A DNA stretch of 64,000 nt from Axinella damicornis (lineage: Eukaryota > Porifera > Demospongiae > Axinellida > Axinellidae): assembly GCA_963931865.1 (NCBI GenBank), contig OZ007512.1, positions 1,841,950 through 1,905,949 of the forward strand. Reading direction: 5' to 3'. This document shows positions 1 to 11,935 of this stretch, in pieces. A program made the position numbers and the translations under genes. A model generated the notes under the pieces. It made no database searches. It saw nothing but the letters and a program-made list of their open reading frames with translations, and was not told the origin of the DNA. The number at the start of each line of letters is the position of its first letter. Position 1 is the first letter of the stretch.

Positions 1-140
1 AACATGGATACTTGCGCTGGTGTTGTTCAGCTAACTGCATTTTCTTAGTCATAATTACAGGCTCTTGATGCAAGGCTAGGGACTCGAACCATTACCTACC
101 GCACAGCCCTTATAATTATCACCATTATTTTTTTTTTCAG

Positions 141-386
141 GCTCAAGACAAAAATGAATGTGTGGGTGCTGATTCCCTTCATCAACACATACACTCAGTA
201 AGTCCAGCAGTCAAAGATGACACGTTATAATTATTATAGTGTTTCTCTTTCTATGATCCGCAGTCTGATGACAGTGGAAGTGAGCACGAAGATGAACATG
301 AAAATCATTGCGGCAGTTCATCACCTGGTATGGTTGATTCATGTGTTACAATTATGGGCCACAGCAACCATTGGCAATCACTGTAA

Positions 387-423
<37 letters not shown>

Positions 424-911
424 GGATGAAAACTCCACTAATATAACTATTAATTGTCCCCTCCTTACTTTGTCATGCTATGATATCCCCCCCCCCCCCC
501 TCCTTCCCAAGGAGATAGACTATGTGTGAAGATTTGAAGTACACCTGCTTATGTTGTTGCTAAGTTATATTCCACCTTCAACCTCCCACAGATGACCAAA
601 CTGATCGACCAACTCTGGCCGAGTGTGTCTGGTTCAAGGGAAGAGAGAAGTCTATATTAAACATTCCCCAGGAGGTTGGGACGAAGTACTACGAGTTTGG
701 TCTCTTTCTTCTGGAGGATAACAGGATCCGTGCTATCGCTTACAAATATATGAATGATGCTGAACAAATTAATTGTGAGGTCCTTCGACAGTGGATTGCT
801 GACAGGGGCAAGCATCCCGTCACTTGGAAGACCTTGACTGGAGTCCTACGTGATATTGAACTTGTCACATTAGCTAGAGAGATTGAAGCTGTCAAATGTT
901 GTGAACAATGA
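141..911 (+). CDS. 3' end of an ANK-Roc-COR-Death family gene (acidic linker and Death domain), partial
   Basis: Three exons are visible: 141-197 (57 nt, phase 0), 264-327 (64 nt) and 592-911 (ending TGA 909-911). Each boundary has AG/GT and the phases join without a stop. The first two exons encode a linker, the second acidic (SDDSGSEHEDEHEN). The last encodes a Death-domain-like fold ending PVTWKTLTGVLRDIELVTLA, matching the W-L-L pattern of the last Death helices. Gene 3 has the same three exons (57790-58750) after a Roc-COR exon, and gene 2 has a related Death exon at 51084-51796, so the missing 5' part should encode ankyrin repeats, a Roc GTPase and a COR-like region beyond the left edge. 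Death domains bind other Death domains, so a signalling adaptor role is likely. The exon structure is well supported; the full protein is inference. Confidence 0.8.
387..422 (+). repeat. Poly-G run, 36 G, in an intron
   Basis: An uninterrupted G run lies in the intron between the acidic-linker exon and the Death exon, followed by a 14-C run at 487-500. The duplicate copy has a shorter 23-G run at the same place (58055-58077). Run length may be affected by assembly. Confidence 0.95.
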
Positions 912-1439
912 CAGACTGGCTGAACAAATTTCATGTTATCTTTTTTGTTCAATGCCAAACAAAGATTGAAGGGCTGGCAGTAGCAGTGCAGTGGGCTAAG
1001 ATTTAGTTGTATACAGCTAACCAACCTAGACTGCTTTGGTCTTCATTATCCCACAAAGTGGGAGGGGGGCCCTAATTGTCTACACCCCGCTTATCAGCTA
1101 GTGTATGAAATGCGTTAGCATGAGTGCATGGTTACTCTAGACTGGCTGCCCTAGCTATCTCCAACTCTTGCAATTGGTGTGGGGGTCATCCAGATCGATG
1201 ATTCTGCTATTCAGTGGTTAACAACTCGATCTCGATCCTTCGGTTTGCCTGGATTTGTGTTCTGATTAGTAACTAGAAGTGAAGTGCCACAGTTGCACCG
1301 CAAACTTTTGAAACTATAGCCGATAATATATTATAGAGTAGTCTATATTATCCATGACTATAGTAAGGGGTTCTCAAGATACTGTGCTATCTTTTTACTG
1401 CTTCCAATTGCAAATGTTGTACATGCTTAGCAACCTCTT

Positions 1440-1615
1440 TTAACCTTGCAAGGCTGCACCTGTTCGGACCAACGAGCTTCGTTGCACGCTGATAAATCCA
1501 AGTGACCTTTGACCTCCCGAGCTCGAGATAGAATTAGCATTAATATCCGGTCCACAGTCCAGTTCGCATTCACAGTCACTGTCCGCTATTACCCGACAGC
1601 CGCAAGTGTTTCGAG
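1440..1615 (+). promoter_or_regulatory. Candidate promoter / noncoding first exon of the transmembrane gene
   Basis: This island is richer in CpG than its surroundings and ends in a full donor match, TTTCGAG|GTAAGTCTG (donor at 1616). It has no useful plus-strand reading frame. The next plus-strand gene is the transmembrane gene, whose coding exon has an acceptor at 4125/4126, so the island could be its untranslated leader 2.5 kb upstream. It contains a DR1-type site. This is inference from position and splice signals. Confidence 0.3.
1503..1515. promoter_or_regulatory. Perfect DR1 nuclear-receptor element
   Basis: TGACCTTTGACCT is the reverse complement of AGGTCAAAGGTCA, two exact half-sites with one-base spacing. 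HNF4 and RXR-type receptors bind this class of element, and sponges are known to carry receptors of that kind. It lies inside the candidate leader of the transmembrane gene. The motif is certain, its use is not. Confidence 0.45.
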
Positions 1616-2746
1616 GTAAGTCTGCATGCATTCCGTTGAAATTGGGTAATTGGCTATTTTATAGTAGACTTCATACAATCACGTTCAGGCAGGACCGTTC
1701 ACTGATTCATTGAAGGGCTCCGGTCAAAAAGGAGAGTAAAACGCTTCCAGGTGGAAGTTGAGAATCGACAACTAAACGACCTGAGTCTTAGTAACTGTGC
1801 AGTACTCAGCGCATCAGTAAAAAAATTGATTCTTCATGCAAACAGTAGAAGTATATACCCTGACACTGAGTTCTTTGCAGTGATACTGATCGCTTGGTAA
1901 CACCAGACTAGCCTTTCGGTAGGTGGTTTTCACAGACTTATCTGCAGTGTCAGCTGTGATACAGCTAAACTTTGATTATACAGAACTGCAACTGGAGGAG
2001 GAACAAACAAAACATTGTAGTCAACAAGAGGAGCATGCACACGCTCTGTATTACTGTTTGAGCAATCCGGTCAATAACCATCATGCATTACAAAACTAAT
2101 GCCTCGTACAACGCGGCACTTCACCAGCTTGCTTACATTCCAAATGGCTCACTACCCTACAATGCCCAAACGGAGTGGTTAGTTGCAGCTTCGGATCGAG
2201 AGGTAGCTATTCATTCCGTAATAATGTAGGCCTCAACAGATTGCAATAGCTCCAGCAATTCAATACTCAAATGGCATACCAAGGATTGCAAAGTGAAATG
2301 ATACTATTGAAGCCACATGTATAGCTACACCTCCTAGTAAGAGATCAGCCAATTTTGGTAGTGTACTATGGTATGTCTGTCACGTCCAATGTGGGAGTTT
2401 AGGTACTAGCTAGCTAGCTGCTTCTCCAAATCTATGAACCAATTGAAGTTGATCAAGGGCTACTCAAAAATTAGCAAAGCTATATGCAGCATCAAGAGCG
2501 CATAAGTAGATCGCCCGCCCTTATGCACTCTTGGCAGCATCTAACAAGCATGGGTGTGACATCTTAATTTCGTGAGCAAAATGGTGTGATTTCGCTGGTA
2601 GCACCTCATGGATTGCTGCCGCATTCTTGTTCTTAGTAGTTTTAAATAGTTATATAATGACTGATTGTGTTTCTTAGCAACAAATTGTTCTTAATTACTA
2701 TGGTATGCGTAATTGCTAATGACACTTAGATCTAGATGTGTGTGTG

Positions 2747-2777
<31 letters not shown>

Positions 2778-4138
2778 TGTGTGTGTTCATGTGGTTTGAT
2801 GCTAGCCAACTCTGGTGGAAACCCCATGTAGCAGCAACGCATGAGTTATGCCAAGAGCAGGTTAATTAATTGTCAATGAACTACAGTCAAGACTGTGATG
2901 AGGCTCAGATTTCAAATTATTATGAACACTCAGAACATTCAATTTGGGTTGTGCACACTGCAACATTACAGCAATTGTCTATTGCCATTGCCATGGCTAC
3001 CATATAACATAACACTCGTGTACATTCTTGAGATATCCTGCTGAGGAGTGATGTTGTAAAATACTTTCAAACACGCCTGGCCACACGTTTGTTTAGTAAA
3101 TAAAGTACCGTTAATGCACAGATCATGTTTACAGGTAACAAGTGTACATGATGTTTATCTTGGTTATTCCCTAAAGCAAAGCTGTTTCTCCCCTGATATT
3201 AAGGTTTGAGAATTCACTGCCATCAAGTAATTATTTGAATCTGCTGTGCTGGATCAACAGCTCGGTTGATACGGTACTGGCGCTGAAAGCTGATGGTCTT
3301 GTGTTGAATTCCATTCAAGGAAGCAAAGTTTTCATCTTCTTGCTGGAATAACCTGACTGATTTTTTGTGACAGTGTTAGCTTAACCTGCTGAACAAATAT
3401 GCCAGCACATACTTTATACACTTACAGCTTGTAGCTATGTCAAGCTCAGAGAATACGGATCTGTATTTGAAAGTGGTGGTTCGGACTTCCATGCTATCAC
3501 TGCACAAACATCATGGTTGTTTTAACCAAATTTAGCCACCTCAGTTGCAGCTCGTATCAATAGCTAGTCATGGGATATGCATCTGCTGACCATAACTGCA
3601 TGTTGCATGTGCATACAATACTCACAACTGACAGCTGCAAGCAAGTCATGGGATGACAAACTGTATTGTTACTTCAACAATGTGGTTTCCACATACAGTA
3701 TGCATAGCTATATAGATTGTAGAGTAATGGTTAAAGTAACATGAACCTGTCCTTGTGATAAACACAACTCACAGCTACAAGGTTTGACAGTACAATGTCA
3801 TATCGGTAGCTACAAACAGGTCAGGCATGGTCACCTGACGGATCCTATGACTGAACCGCAACTGAGGTTACCAAATTGTTGGTTAAAACAAACATGTTGT
3901 TTTTGCAGTGATATATATATATATATATAGCGCTTGCATGCTTGCAGTGATAGTGGTGTGTTTTACCAGAAGCTCAGCACCCCAAGTTCTTTTTTTCCTA
4001 AGTACCTGCATACTAGCCTCGTTCCCAGGCTCCTCCCCTGCGCGCACCAACGAAAAATACAGGGGAGTTTCAGGCAGTAGTACATCAAAGGTGTTAGTGA
4101 TCTAAATGTTTTTCTTCCTATTCAGTTAGTGTATTGCA

Positions 4139-6739
4139 ATGAATACCCAGTTGGTGGTGCTGACAGTAAATATTGCCATCCTCAGCAAGGTGAGAATAGG
4201 CTGATCTCGATCCATTTACTGTGGTCCAAACTGTAGCTATGTATTTTGACATCCCAGGATTTCTAGTTAGCTATATTTCTCAGTAAGGACTTTCTGGTCT
4301 AGCTTGCCACTTATCGTTGCACCTGAATAACCCGTATTGCACCAGTATAACCTGCAAATTTCTGCACTGCATTGCTAAATAGCTAGTGAATTCTGGAGTG
4401 TATAAGTGCATGTATTGCTGGCATCAGAATCTGCAGGAGCGCATGAGCCACCGAAGGCATCGAAGGAGCGTGGAACTCATCATGTGCGCCCTAGCCGAAG
4501 TAGTAGTGCTTCACACCTTATATACGGCAAGAGGCCATTAGGTAAAATTGTGAAAAACAAATTGGTGTTTGTGCGGTACCGCAAAGGCCTTCCATATGAA
4601 GTATGACCATAAGGCGTGAGGGATTACAACATGTCTCTAAATGTTCGATGCTCCTTTGCCGCCTTCGGCAGCTCATGCGATCCTGGAATCTATGACACCC
4701 TAATTAAGGAGAGGTATAGGATTTATTTACATTACACAAACTTTTACAACCATCCAACAAACATTATTATTGCAGAGTAGTCACATAACCTGGACCAAGA
4801 CCTCACAGTTATTGTATACAAGATAATAATCATAAGGCCAAAATGGCTATTTCCATGTGTGGAACTGCTTCTTTCAATATAGATTGTTATTGGAGCGTCC
4901 GAGTCCAAAACTATTGAAACCATAGCAACTGCTGACAGGTGTCCCACGTGGTTCATGTTCAGCAACAAGTCAGCCAGTGATGGAGGATGCTCTCGCTGTG
5001 TTTGCAGGAAGAGTGTTGCACATGTTGATGGTGTCGTCTGTGATCAGATGCAACAGCAGTCCTACCTGGTTTTGGGTAAATGCATGACTTACAATGACAG
5101 CTGCTCTGACGAACAAGAATCCAACGCTATATCATTTGGCGGTTGTCCTTATCTTTACTACAGCAACATAGTAACCCACAGGTACAGAGCTCTACCACAC
5201 AACACATCTGATCTGAACGACTTCTTCTGTGCCCCACTGAATAGAGCTGGGCTGCTGTGCAGGGATTGTATTGATGGGTTTGGCCCTTCAGTTGTAACCA
5301 CTGGCTATGCTTGTGCAAACTGCACAGAGAACAACTATGGGTGGATACTGTACATCTTATCTGAATTTGTTCCTGTGACTGTCTTTTACTTTGTAGTTCT
5401 GACACTTCGAATCCGTATCACATCTGCACCAATGAACTGCTTCGTCATGGTCAGTCAATTAGTGATAATTAGTCTAAACCACAGTCCCGAGTTTCAAGGG
5501 GCACTAATGGCAGAACTCAGTACAACTTCACGTGCCGTGTTCAAAGTCATTCTCACAGGGTATGGATTCTGGAACCTGGACTTCTTCCGTTATCTCATTC
5601 CACCATTCTGTGTGAGCCGAAGCCTGAAAAACATTCATGTTCTTGCCCTCCAGTATGTGTCTGCCTTTTACCCACTACTGCTCATTGCTCTTACATACAC
5701 TTGTATTGAACTACACGGACACAACTTCAGACCAATTGTCTGGCTCTGGAAACCTTTTCACAAATGTTGTGTTAATGTTAGGAGGCGGTGGGATACAAAA
5801 GCATCCCTTATTGATGTCTTTACCACATTTCTCCTTCTGTCTTACTCTAAGCTTCTGTTTATCTCACTGTTTCTGCTGCAAGACACAGAGATATACAATG
5901 CTGATGGTGAACTTGTACCAGGCACGTCACACGTCCTATTGGTTGATGCCACTGTGCAATTTTTAAGCAAAGAACACCTTCCATTCGCTATCCTTTCGTT
6001 GCTTATCTTGGCATTTACCTTTCTCCCTCCACTTCTGCTGATCCTCTACCCTTGCAAAATATTCAACAGGTGTCTCAACCATTGTCACAAGAGGAGGTTC
6101 CATGCACTGCACATATTTGTTGAAGCTTTTCAAGGATGCTACAAAGATGGTGTCACTGGAGGATGGGATTTAAGATCAATGTCTGGAGTTTACTTGCTGC
6201 TTCGGTTTGTACTCGTCCTCCTCAACCACCATATGGTACCTCAAATTGGCTGGTCATTGCGTGCACTAGTGCTCCTGAGTTTATCCATACTGATACTCAT
6301 AGTACAGCCCTACAAGGAACACTACGTGAATGTGTTGGACAGTCTATTGCTAGCTCTAATGGGGTTTCTAACACTATTGGCTGTTGCAATTCAGTTTCTC
6401 ATGCCATCATCAGATGAAGCACTGCCACTCATATTTGTGATAGCCTATGGTCTACCGCAGGTAGTCCTGCTATCGAGTGTCACCTACCGACAACTGAAAG
6501 GAAAGCGGATAGTACGATTAATAGCAAGCAAAGTTAGCACTTTGCTAAAGCAAATACACACACGAAATCAAGCAGGAGATGAACTTTCAGATGCCGAATC
6601 GCTGCCCCATCGATTGGTTAGTCCCAACCAGTACAACAGGTCTCTGCTGTCAGTATCTGAGCGAACACAAGCCAACTCTGAAACACTTTCAGTACGAGGA
6701 CAAGTACCACCCGTGTACACTTACGGCTCAATCAGCTAG
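4139..6739 (+). CDS. Secretory Cys-rich, multi-transmembrane protein, 635 aa, two exons
   Basis: Exon 1 is 4139-4189 and encodes a signal-peptide-like start (MNTQLVVLTVNIAILSK) before GTGAGA. Exon 2 is 4883-6739, after an AG at 4881-4882. The split is supported by the paralogue at 30671, which has the same exon pair and phase. Residues 18-150 or so are an extracellular Cys-rich region with motifs CSRCVCRK, LLCRDCIDGFGPS and YACANC. Then come about eight to ten hydrophobic segments, the first near YILSEFVPVTVFYFVV and the last pair around ALVLLSLSILILIVQPY and SLLLALMGFLTLLAVAIQF. The tail of about 90 residues is polar and probably cytoplasmic. The QPYKEHYVNVLD motif before the penultimate helix recalls TRP/PKD2-like multi-spanning families, but I cannot assign a family. 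Receptor or channel are both possible. The bases before the ATG contain an acceptor (exon from 4126), so a 5' noncoding exon is likely. Confidence 0.8.
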
Positions 6740-7240
6740 AGAGATGAATCCTCCAACTATATATGCATGGGTGCAAGTGATGGTTAATCTCATCATATTT
6801 CTTAATTGCTGAGTCATTAATACATTGTGTAGCGAAGCCAGAGGTACTTGTAGATTAATTGCATGTATGTTATTTACTTAGTTCAGGAGGAAGCTGGCTA
6901 CTATTAATAGATTTCTGTGGTTTTGAAGTATTTCATTATTAGGTAGTCCATGTTCGTGCATTGTATTGTCATTTGTGCTCTTCTCTTTTGTGTCCTCATT
7001 TTTGTATGTGGGGCGCAGGTAGAGGCCCAGCGGCCAGTATTTAGTGACTGGAAAGGAGCATTTGTCAGTCTTGCCAGTATTGTCTGTAGCTGTTGATCTC
7101 TATCGCTATAATGCTCGGTTCGCGACATAATAGTATGTTATTATATCTTTCTATACCATCTACTGGAATACTTATATTATATGCTGTAATGCTTTCAAAT
7201 TGCCCTTGAGAATTGGTAGTACCATGAGAAAGAGAGTGTT
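6740..7240. other. 3' flank of the transmembrane gene; nothing recognised
   Basis: AT-rich sequence that presumably includes the 3' UTR. No AATAAA stood out, and no other gene-like frame is present before the satellite begins. Confidence 0.5.
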
Positions 7241-8024
7241 CTGCATGTGTTGTCTGGCCATTATGCACAGCCTATAGGGACCAGCATGTGTTGTCTGGCC
7301 ATTATGCACAGCCTATAGGGACCAGCATGTGTTGTCTGGCCATTATGCACAGCCTATAGGGACCAGCATGTGTTGTCTGGCTATTATGCACAGCCTATAA
7401 GGACCTGCATGTGTTGTCTGGCTATTATGCACAGCCTATAGGGACCAGCATGTGTTGTCTGGCTATTATGCACAGCCTATAAGGACCAGCATGTGTTGTC
7501 TGGCCATTATGCACAGCCTATAAGGACCAGCATGTGTTGTCTGGCCATTATGCACAGCCTATAAGGACCAGCATGTGTTGTCTGGCCATTATGCACAGCC
7601 TATAAGGACCAGCATGTGTTGTCTGGCTATTATGCACAGCCTATAAGGACCAGCATGTGTTGTCTGGCTATTATGCACAGCCTATAGGGACCAGCATGTG
7701 TTGTCTGGCTATTATGCACAGCCTATAGGGACCTGCATGTGTTGTCTGGCTATTATGCACAGCCTATAAGGACCTGCATGTGTTGTCTGGCTATTATGCA
7801 CAGCCTATAGGGACCAGCATGTGTTGTCTGGCTATTATGCACAGCCTATAGGGACCAGCATGTGTTGTCTGGCCATTATGCACAGCCTATAGGGACCAGC
7901 ATGTGTTGTCTGGCTATTATGCACAGCCTATAGGGACCAGCATGTGTTGTCTGGCTATTATGCACAGCCTATAAGGACCTGCATGTGTTGTCTGGCTATT
8001 ATGCACAGCCTATAGGGACCAGCA
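7241..8024. repeat. 41-bp satellite array, left block (about 19 units)
   Basis: Head-to-tail units built on GCATGTGTTGTCTGGCTATT followed by ATGCACAGCCTATAGGGACC. Successive GCATGTG words are 41 bp apart (for example 7281 to 7322). Units differ at a few fixed positions (CCATT/CTATT, AGGGAC/AAGGAC, CCAGCA/CCTGCA), and the variants alternate in short runs, as expected of unequal exchange. The array continues after an inserted element. Confidence 0.97.
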
Positions 8025-8567
8025 CAGTGGCGGATCTAGAAATTTGTAAAGGGGGGTTCGGTTGGCACATACACAGCGCACCGCCGGAGGCGGTGCGCAG
8101 AGCCTGGAAGCGGCGATCAGTCCGCGCGAAGCGCGGAAAATTTTTTTACGTGTTCTTTTTAGCGATCAGGAAGCGCTCTCGTAGCATCTCTGCGCATTCT
8201 GGACATGTTCCCAGACGCAAAGAAGACTGACTAAGTAACCAGTAAGTATCGATGTGTGGGACTGTTAGCTTCCTTCTTTTCATCGTCGACGGATTACAAC
8301 CACGTACGTGGACAGTCGATTGAACACTGCGTTATTGCTTTATTTTCTAATTATACGTATATACAGAACAAAAATAATTGATGTAAAATTAAAATTGTGT
8401 AGCAGCGTAAACCTACCTAGCTCAAGACTATACTGCCTTCAGGCTTTCAGCCCGCGAACGGTCAAGGTATTACCAACCACAGCTACAATATTACAAGTAG
8501 TTTATGTTAACAAGGGTCAAAAGGGGGGTTCGCTCGCACCCCTAGATCCCCCCTAGATCCGCCACTG
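8025..8567. mobile_element. Non-autonomous inverted-repeat DNA element inside the satellite
   Basis: Ends are CAGTGGCGGATCTAG and its inverted copy CTAGATCCGCCACTG. The five bases CAGCA flank both sides (8020-8024 and 8568-8572), reading as a target-site duplication cut from one satellite unit. No transposase frame is present in 543 bp. A second member lies at 11936-12479 with the same ends and a different 5-bp duplication. The superfamily is not assigned; a 5-bp duplication is unusual for the common groups. Confidence 0.85.
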
Positions 8568-8949
8568 CAGCATGTGTTGTCTGGCTATTATGCACAGCCT
8601 ATAGGGACCAGCATGTGTTGTCTGGCTATTATGCACAGCCTATAAGGACCAGCATGTGTTGTCTGGCTATTATGCACAGCCTGTCAGGACCAGCATGTGT
8701 TGTCTGGCTATTATGAACAGCTTGTAAGGACCAGCATGTGTTGTCTGGCTATTATGAACAGCTTGTAAGGACCTGCATGTGTTGTCTGGCTATTATGCAC
8801 AGCCTGTCAGGACCAGCACGTGTTGTCTGGCTATTATGAACAGCTTGTAAGGACCAGCATGTGTTGTCTGGCTATTATGCACAGCCTATATATAGGGACC
8901 AGCATGTGTTGTCTGGCTATTATGAACAGCCTGTAAGGACCTGCATGTG
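8568..8949. repeat. 41-bp satellite array, right block (about 9 units, more diverged)
   Basis: The array resumes after the inserted element. Units here are more varied (GAACAGCTTGTAAGG, CAGCCTGTCAGG) and one contains an extra TATA, as is typical of the decaying edge of an array. Confidence 0.93.
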
Positions 8950-9526
8950 CATAATGACCTAACAATAGTACGTCAGGTCTCTCAATTGTTGTCAGTATCT
9001 GAGCAAATATTCTCCTTATGGAATATGGAACAGAAGCACATCTCTGTCCTCCAACAGAAATCTTCCAACAAAAATCTATGCAGAAAAGTGCACATTGAAA
9101 GCTAGAAATGGCAACCACTTGTTGACAAGTTGTATATAATTATGGGTCTCAAATGTTCCAACTTTGCCTCGTGATACTAGTATGATGGCTACTCACTGAA
9201 GTTAAAGTCAGCACACGGGGATGAAGTAATACCAGGAGTTTAGCACCACCGTGTACACATACAGAGCATCACGACCTAAGAAACCTGTAAATTAGTGTAA
9301 TGGGAAGTAGCTGAAACGGCGAAACTCGATATGTATCAGGTACAGAAACGTCCGAATATTGTGTTGAGTATGACAATATCTGTAGTCAACCTGCTTGAAA
9401 CGCTTCGTTTTTGCCGACAGACATACACCGACACGAATTAAAGGCAGTGCTTAACCAATTAGTGCAAGGTCACTTCCGTTCCAAGTCACTCGTACCCGGC
9501 CCCCAAGTGCTTGGCAACGATCACAG
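8950..9526. other. Intergenic, no gene recognised
   Basis: I see no coding-like frame. From about 9420 the sequence becomes more GC-rich toward the leader cassette, including CGGCCCCCAAGTGCTTGG and other promoter-like words. Confidence 0.5.
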
Positions 9527-9788
9527 CACGTGAGCCCCGCCCCCTTTTTTTAAAGCTAGACGAAGTTGAGGTGATCTACGCTCGATTCCAAACTTGAGAG
9601 GCCTACGCTGCTGCAAAAGACAAGAGGCAACTCGAGCACTGCGATTAGTATTACTGCTAGCTTAGTTGAGTAGCGTGTAGACCTCGCCGCGGTTGGGTGC
9701 GCTGCACCTGTCCCTCCGCGCGGCCGGGCTTAGAGTCTGACTGGGACGGTGGAATCGACCGTCTGGTCTGGCCGCGAGATTCCTTCCA
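9527..9788 (+). promoter_or_regulatory. Leader cassette A: E-box, GC-box, structured leader, splice donor
   Basis: Starts CACGTGAGCCCCGCCCCC, an E-box running straight into a GC-box. It continues with CTCGAGCACTGCGATTAGTA and a GGTGC-GCT-GCACC hairpin, then CCGCGCGGCC and a GACTGGGACGGTGGAA block, and ends at CCA|GTAAGTGAAC (donor 9789). The same series occurs in order at 11083, 32538 and 59802, and a GTRAGT donor is kept in all four. None has a long open frame. I infer a promoter with a noncoding first exon for ankyrin gene 1; a dispersed repeat is the alternative. Confidence 0.6.
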
Positions 9789-11082
9789 GTAAGTGAACAT
9801 GATGGTATATACCTGTACTAGAGTAGTGGTTGTGTGAGCCGTTTGCTACATGCTTGATATTAAGGATGTTAGCTAATTGCACTGAGTGAGTCTACAGAAA
9901 AACGGTAACTTTTGATATCACAGAAGTTTTGGTCACTCTTGTGGTAGAATAAGTAAGATTGAGACCCTTCAGTAAAAACCTGTTCATTTATACTGGTAGA
10001 CATGGTCGCGCATAATATATCTACATGACATTAAACCCCACAATGTTCTAGTGGGGATTCATCGTTGAACATTCAGTGTACCATTAAAGTATTATGTTGT
10101 TTTCTTCAAAATAGTATATTGTGTGATTAGATAATGTTCTGCAGCATAGCTGCAAATACTGAAATAACAATTATAAACAGCTCGACATTCGTTTATCACA
10201 AAAGCATTAAGTAGTCCCCAGGACTGTCATTGTACGCATGCATTGCCGCACTGCACTGCCACAGAACTAGCTGGACCAAGAAAGTGCTATATTGTGTACA
10301 CAACTTTCAACATATACTTATTGGTAAATGCAACAAGCAATCAACATTGCATGTTTCTGTACCTATTGATACTACATGCCAAGATGTTCGCCATTTGAAA
10401 TGATGTGTAGCTAGCTATATAAGGTCATCCCCCATAGAGTGGAATCCAAAGTCTTCAGTACTGATGACTCAACTATGGACTACATGGAACAGCTGAGGAT
10501 CAAGTGTAGCTAGCTGTATAGGGTCATCCTCCATAGAGTGGAATCCAAAGTCTTCAGTACTGATGACTCACCTATGGACCACATGGAACAGCAGGATCAA
10601 GTCCAGCCAGTTAATTAACTGGCTGGTGCCATGTCTGCTTCTCAACTCTGTATTCATCAGTAGCTACACTTTAGGAAATGTGGCAGTGTGTGCACTGTGG
10701 CAGTGTGTGCAGTGTGTGCACTGTGTGCCTGGTGGTGGTTGCTTGCAAGGTGCTCATGGCCATGATTATGAGTTCAATGGCTATAGGGTATTGTTTGAAA
10801 GCTGAATATGATATTATAGTAGAACTCTGGTACTATAGTCTCCAACGATAGGATTGTAGCTAGCAATTGTGCCCAGGATTTAGGTTGTGGTCAGTTGGCT
10901 GAAATTACTTCAAAAAGTTTTGAAGTTCAGGGGATGCATGCACTCTCTGTTCGGCGTTGAATGCAGGGGTCACAGGTCATGCATCACATTCTGACGCGCC
11001 CTCTCTTTTAGTAGAACCTTTCCGTTCCCAAGTCAGCCCTGGCATCATGGGAACGAGCCTCACAATAAGAGTCATGGAGATG
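9789..11082. other. Intergenic between leader cassettes A and B
   Basis: No gene is recognised. A two-copy tandem duplication lies at 10404-10600 and a TGTGCAGTG-type microsatellite near 10675-10732. A block around 10758-10806 (CCATGATTATGAGTTCAATGG) reappears at 32409-32465 just before cassette C, showing that the duplication extends upstream of the cassette. Confidence 0.6.
10404..10600. repeat. Two-copy tandem duplication, about 98 bp per unit
   Basis: The block with CATAGAGTGGAATCCAAAGT and CTTCAGTACTGATGACTCA occurs twice in direct order with few differences. It is noncoding. Confidence 0.9.
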
Positions 11083-11382
11083 CACGTGAGCCCCACCCCC
11101 CCCCCCCCCCCCCCCCCCGCACGCTCATTTTATTCCCAACCCAAACCGCCAAGTTGAAGTGAGTAGCTACTAACTGCGTTCGCTCGTGAGCTGGAGAGAC
11201 CTACGCTGGTGTCGGGACAACAGACAAATCGAGCACTGTGATCAGTACTACTGGTAGTTGACTAGAGTGTAGCCAGTCCTCGCCGAGGTAGGGTGCGTTG
11301 CACCTGATCCTCTCCGCGCGGCCAGGGTTTTGACTGGGACGGCGGAAGACAACCGTCTCGTCTGACCTCAAGATTTCTTGTA
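11083..11382 (+). promoter_or_regulatory. Leader cassette B
   Basis: Second copy: CACGTGAGCCCCACC, then a 23-C run (11096-11118) that has expanded the GC-box, CGAGCACTGTGATCAGTA, a GGTGC-GTT-GCACC hairpin, CTCTCCGCGCGGCC, GACTGGGACGGCGGAAGA, and TTCTTGTA|GTAAGTGAAC (donor 11383). It is closer to cassette C than to A, and its upstream flank (GTTCCCAAGTCAGCCCTGG) is also shared with C. It may be an alternative promoter of gene 1 or the one displaced by A. Confidence 0.6.
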
Positions 11383-11460
11383 GTAAGTGAACGTCATCTC
11401 AGCTATACCAGTACAAGTTGTAGTCTGGCGAGGAGAACTTGTAGTCTGATGGGACACTTC

Positions 11461-11812
11461 ATAAAAATCTATCTATCTATCTATCTACCTATCTGATTGT
11501 ATGTATGTATCTATCTATCTATCTGTCTATCTATCCATCTATGATGATTAAGCTTGATAGAATGGGTGTAGTTTATTCAAGTGACATCCTATGAGTTGCA
11601 AGGTCAGTTAGTACAAAGTGAATATTACTGACTGATAAGCATGGGTCACACAGTACAGTATACAGTCATCTCGCACTGAGTACTTAGACCATGCCACGAA
11701 CGTAACATCACTGGGCACTGTTGTGGTGAAAATGTTTGCACAGGGGATCGGAAAAGAAGGGAATGGGAAATGGGACGGGAACGGGAATGGGACGGGAACG
11801 GGAACAAGAAGA
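11461..11812. repeat. ATCT microsatellite and GGGAACGGGAA tract
   Basis: Imperfect (ATCT)n covers about 11464-11545, and a purine-rich repeat of GGGACGGGAACGGGAATG type lies at about 11757-11812. No coding sense. Confidence 0.85.
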
Positions 11813-11935
11813 GAAATGAATGCATGTACAAGTAAAGCATCGATCTTTTATTAAGGCAGCAAACTGAGGTAAGCATCACGGCTGGCAGTGGATTTATTTT
11901 GCGCTTGAAAACAAAATGACATGATGGAAATGTAC

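Larger units (their letters stand above)
1..911 (+). repeat. Segmental duplication, left copy (pair of 57652-58750)
   Basis: The stretch from the left edge to the end of the Death-domain exon matches 57652-58750 almost base for base: exons, introns, a long intronic poly-G run and the flanking C-rich tract. The right copy differs by a 230-bp inserted inverted-repeat element (58167-58396) and by a small duplication around the third-exon acceptor. Both copies are in plus orientation. Because introns match as well as exons, the copies are recent or have been converted against each other. Confidence 0.9.
912..4138. other. Intergenic, no gene recognised; microsatellites
   Basis: There is no reading frame with protein-like composition. 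A (TG)n tract lies near 2742-2778 and a short (TA)n near 3911-3929. A GC-richer island around 1440-1620 ends in a strong donor and is described separately. The remainder is AT-rich sequence with scattered TAGCTAGCTA words. Confidence 0.6.

Noticed and set aside
61..105. tRNA-like B-box (GGTTCGAGTCC on the minus strand)
   Set aside because: No acceptor or anticodon stem could be built; it lies in an intron and is repeated in the duplicate at 57710.
1440..1631. Minus-strand 63-aa Cys-containing frame
   Set aside because: It overlaps the candidate leader and has no homology, start context or neighbouring exon.
7241..8949. CRISPR-like regular array
   Set aside because: The whole 41-bp unit repeats with no unique spacers, and the genome is eukaryotic; it is a satellite.
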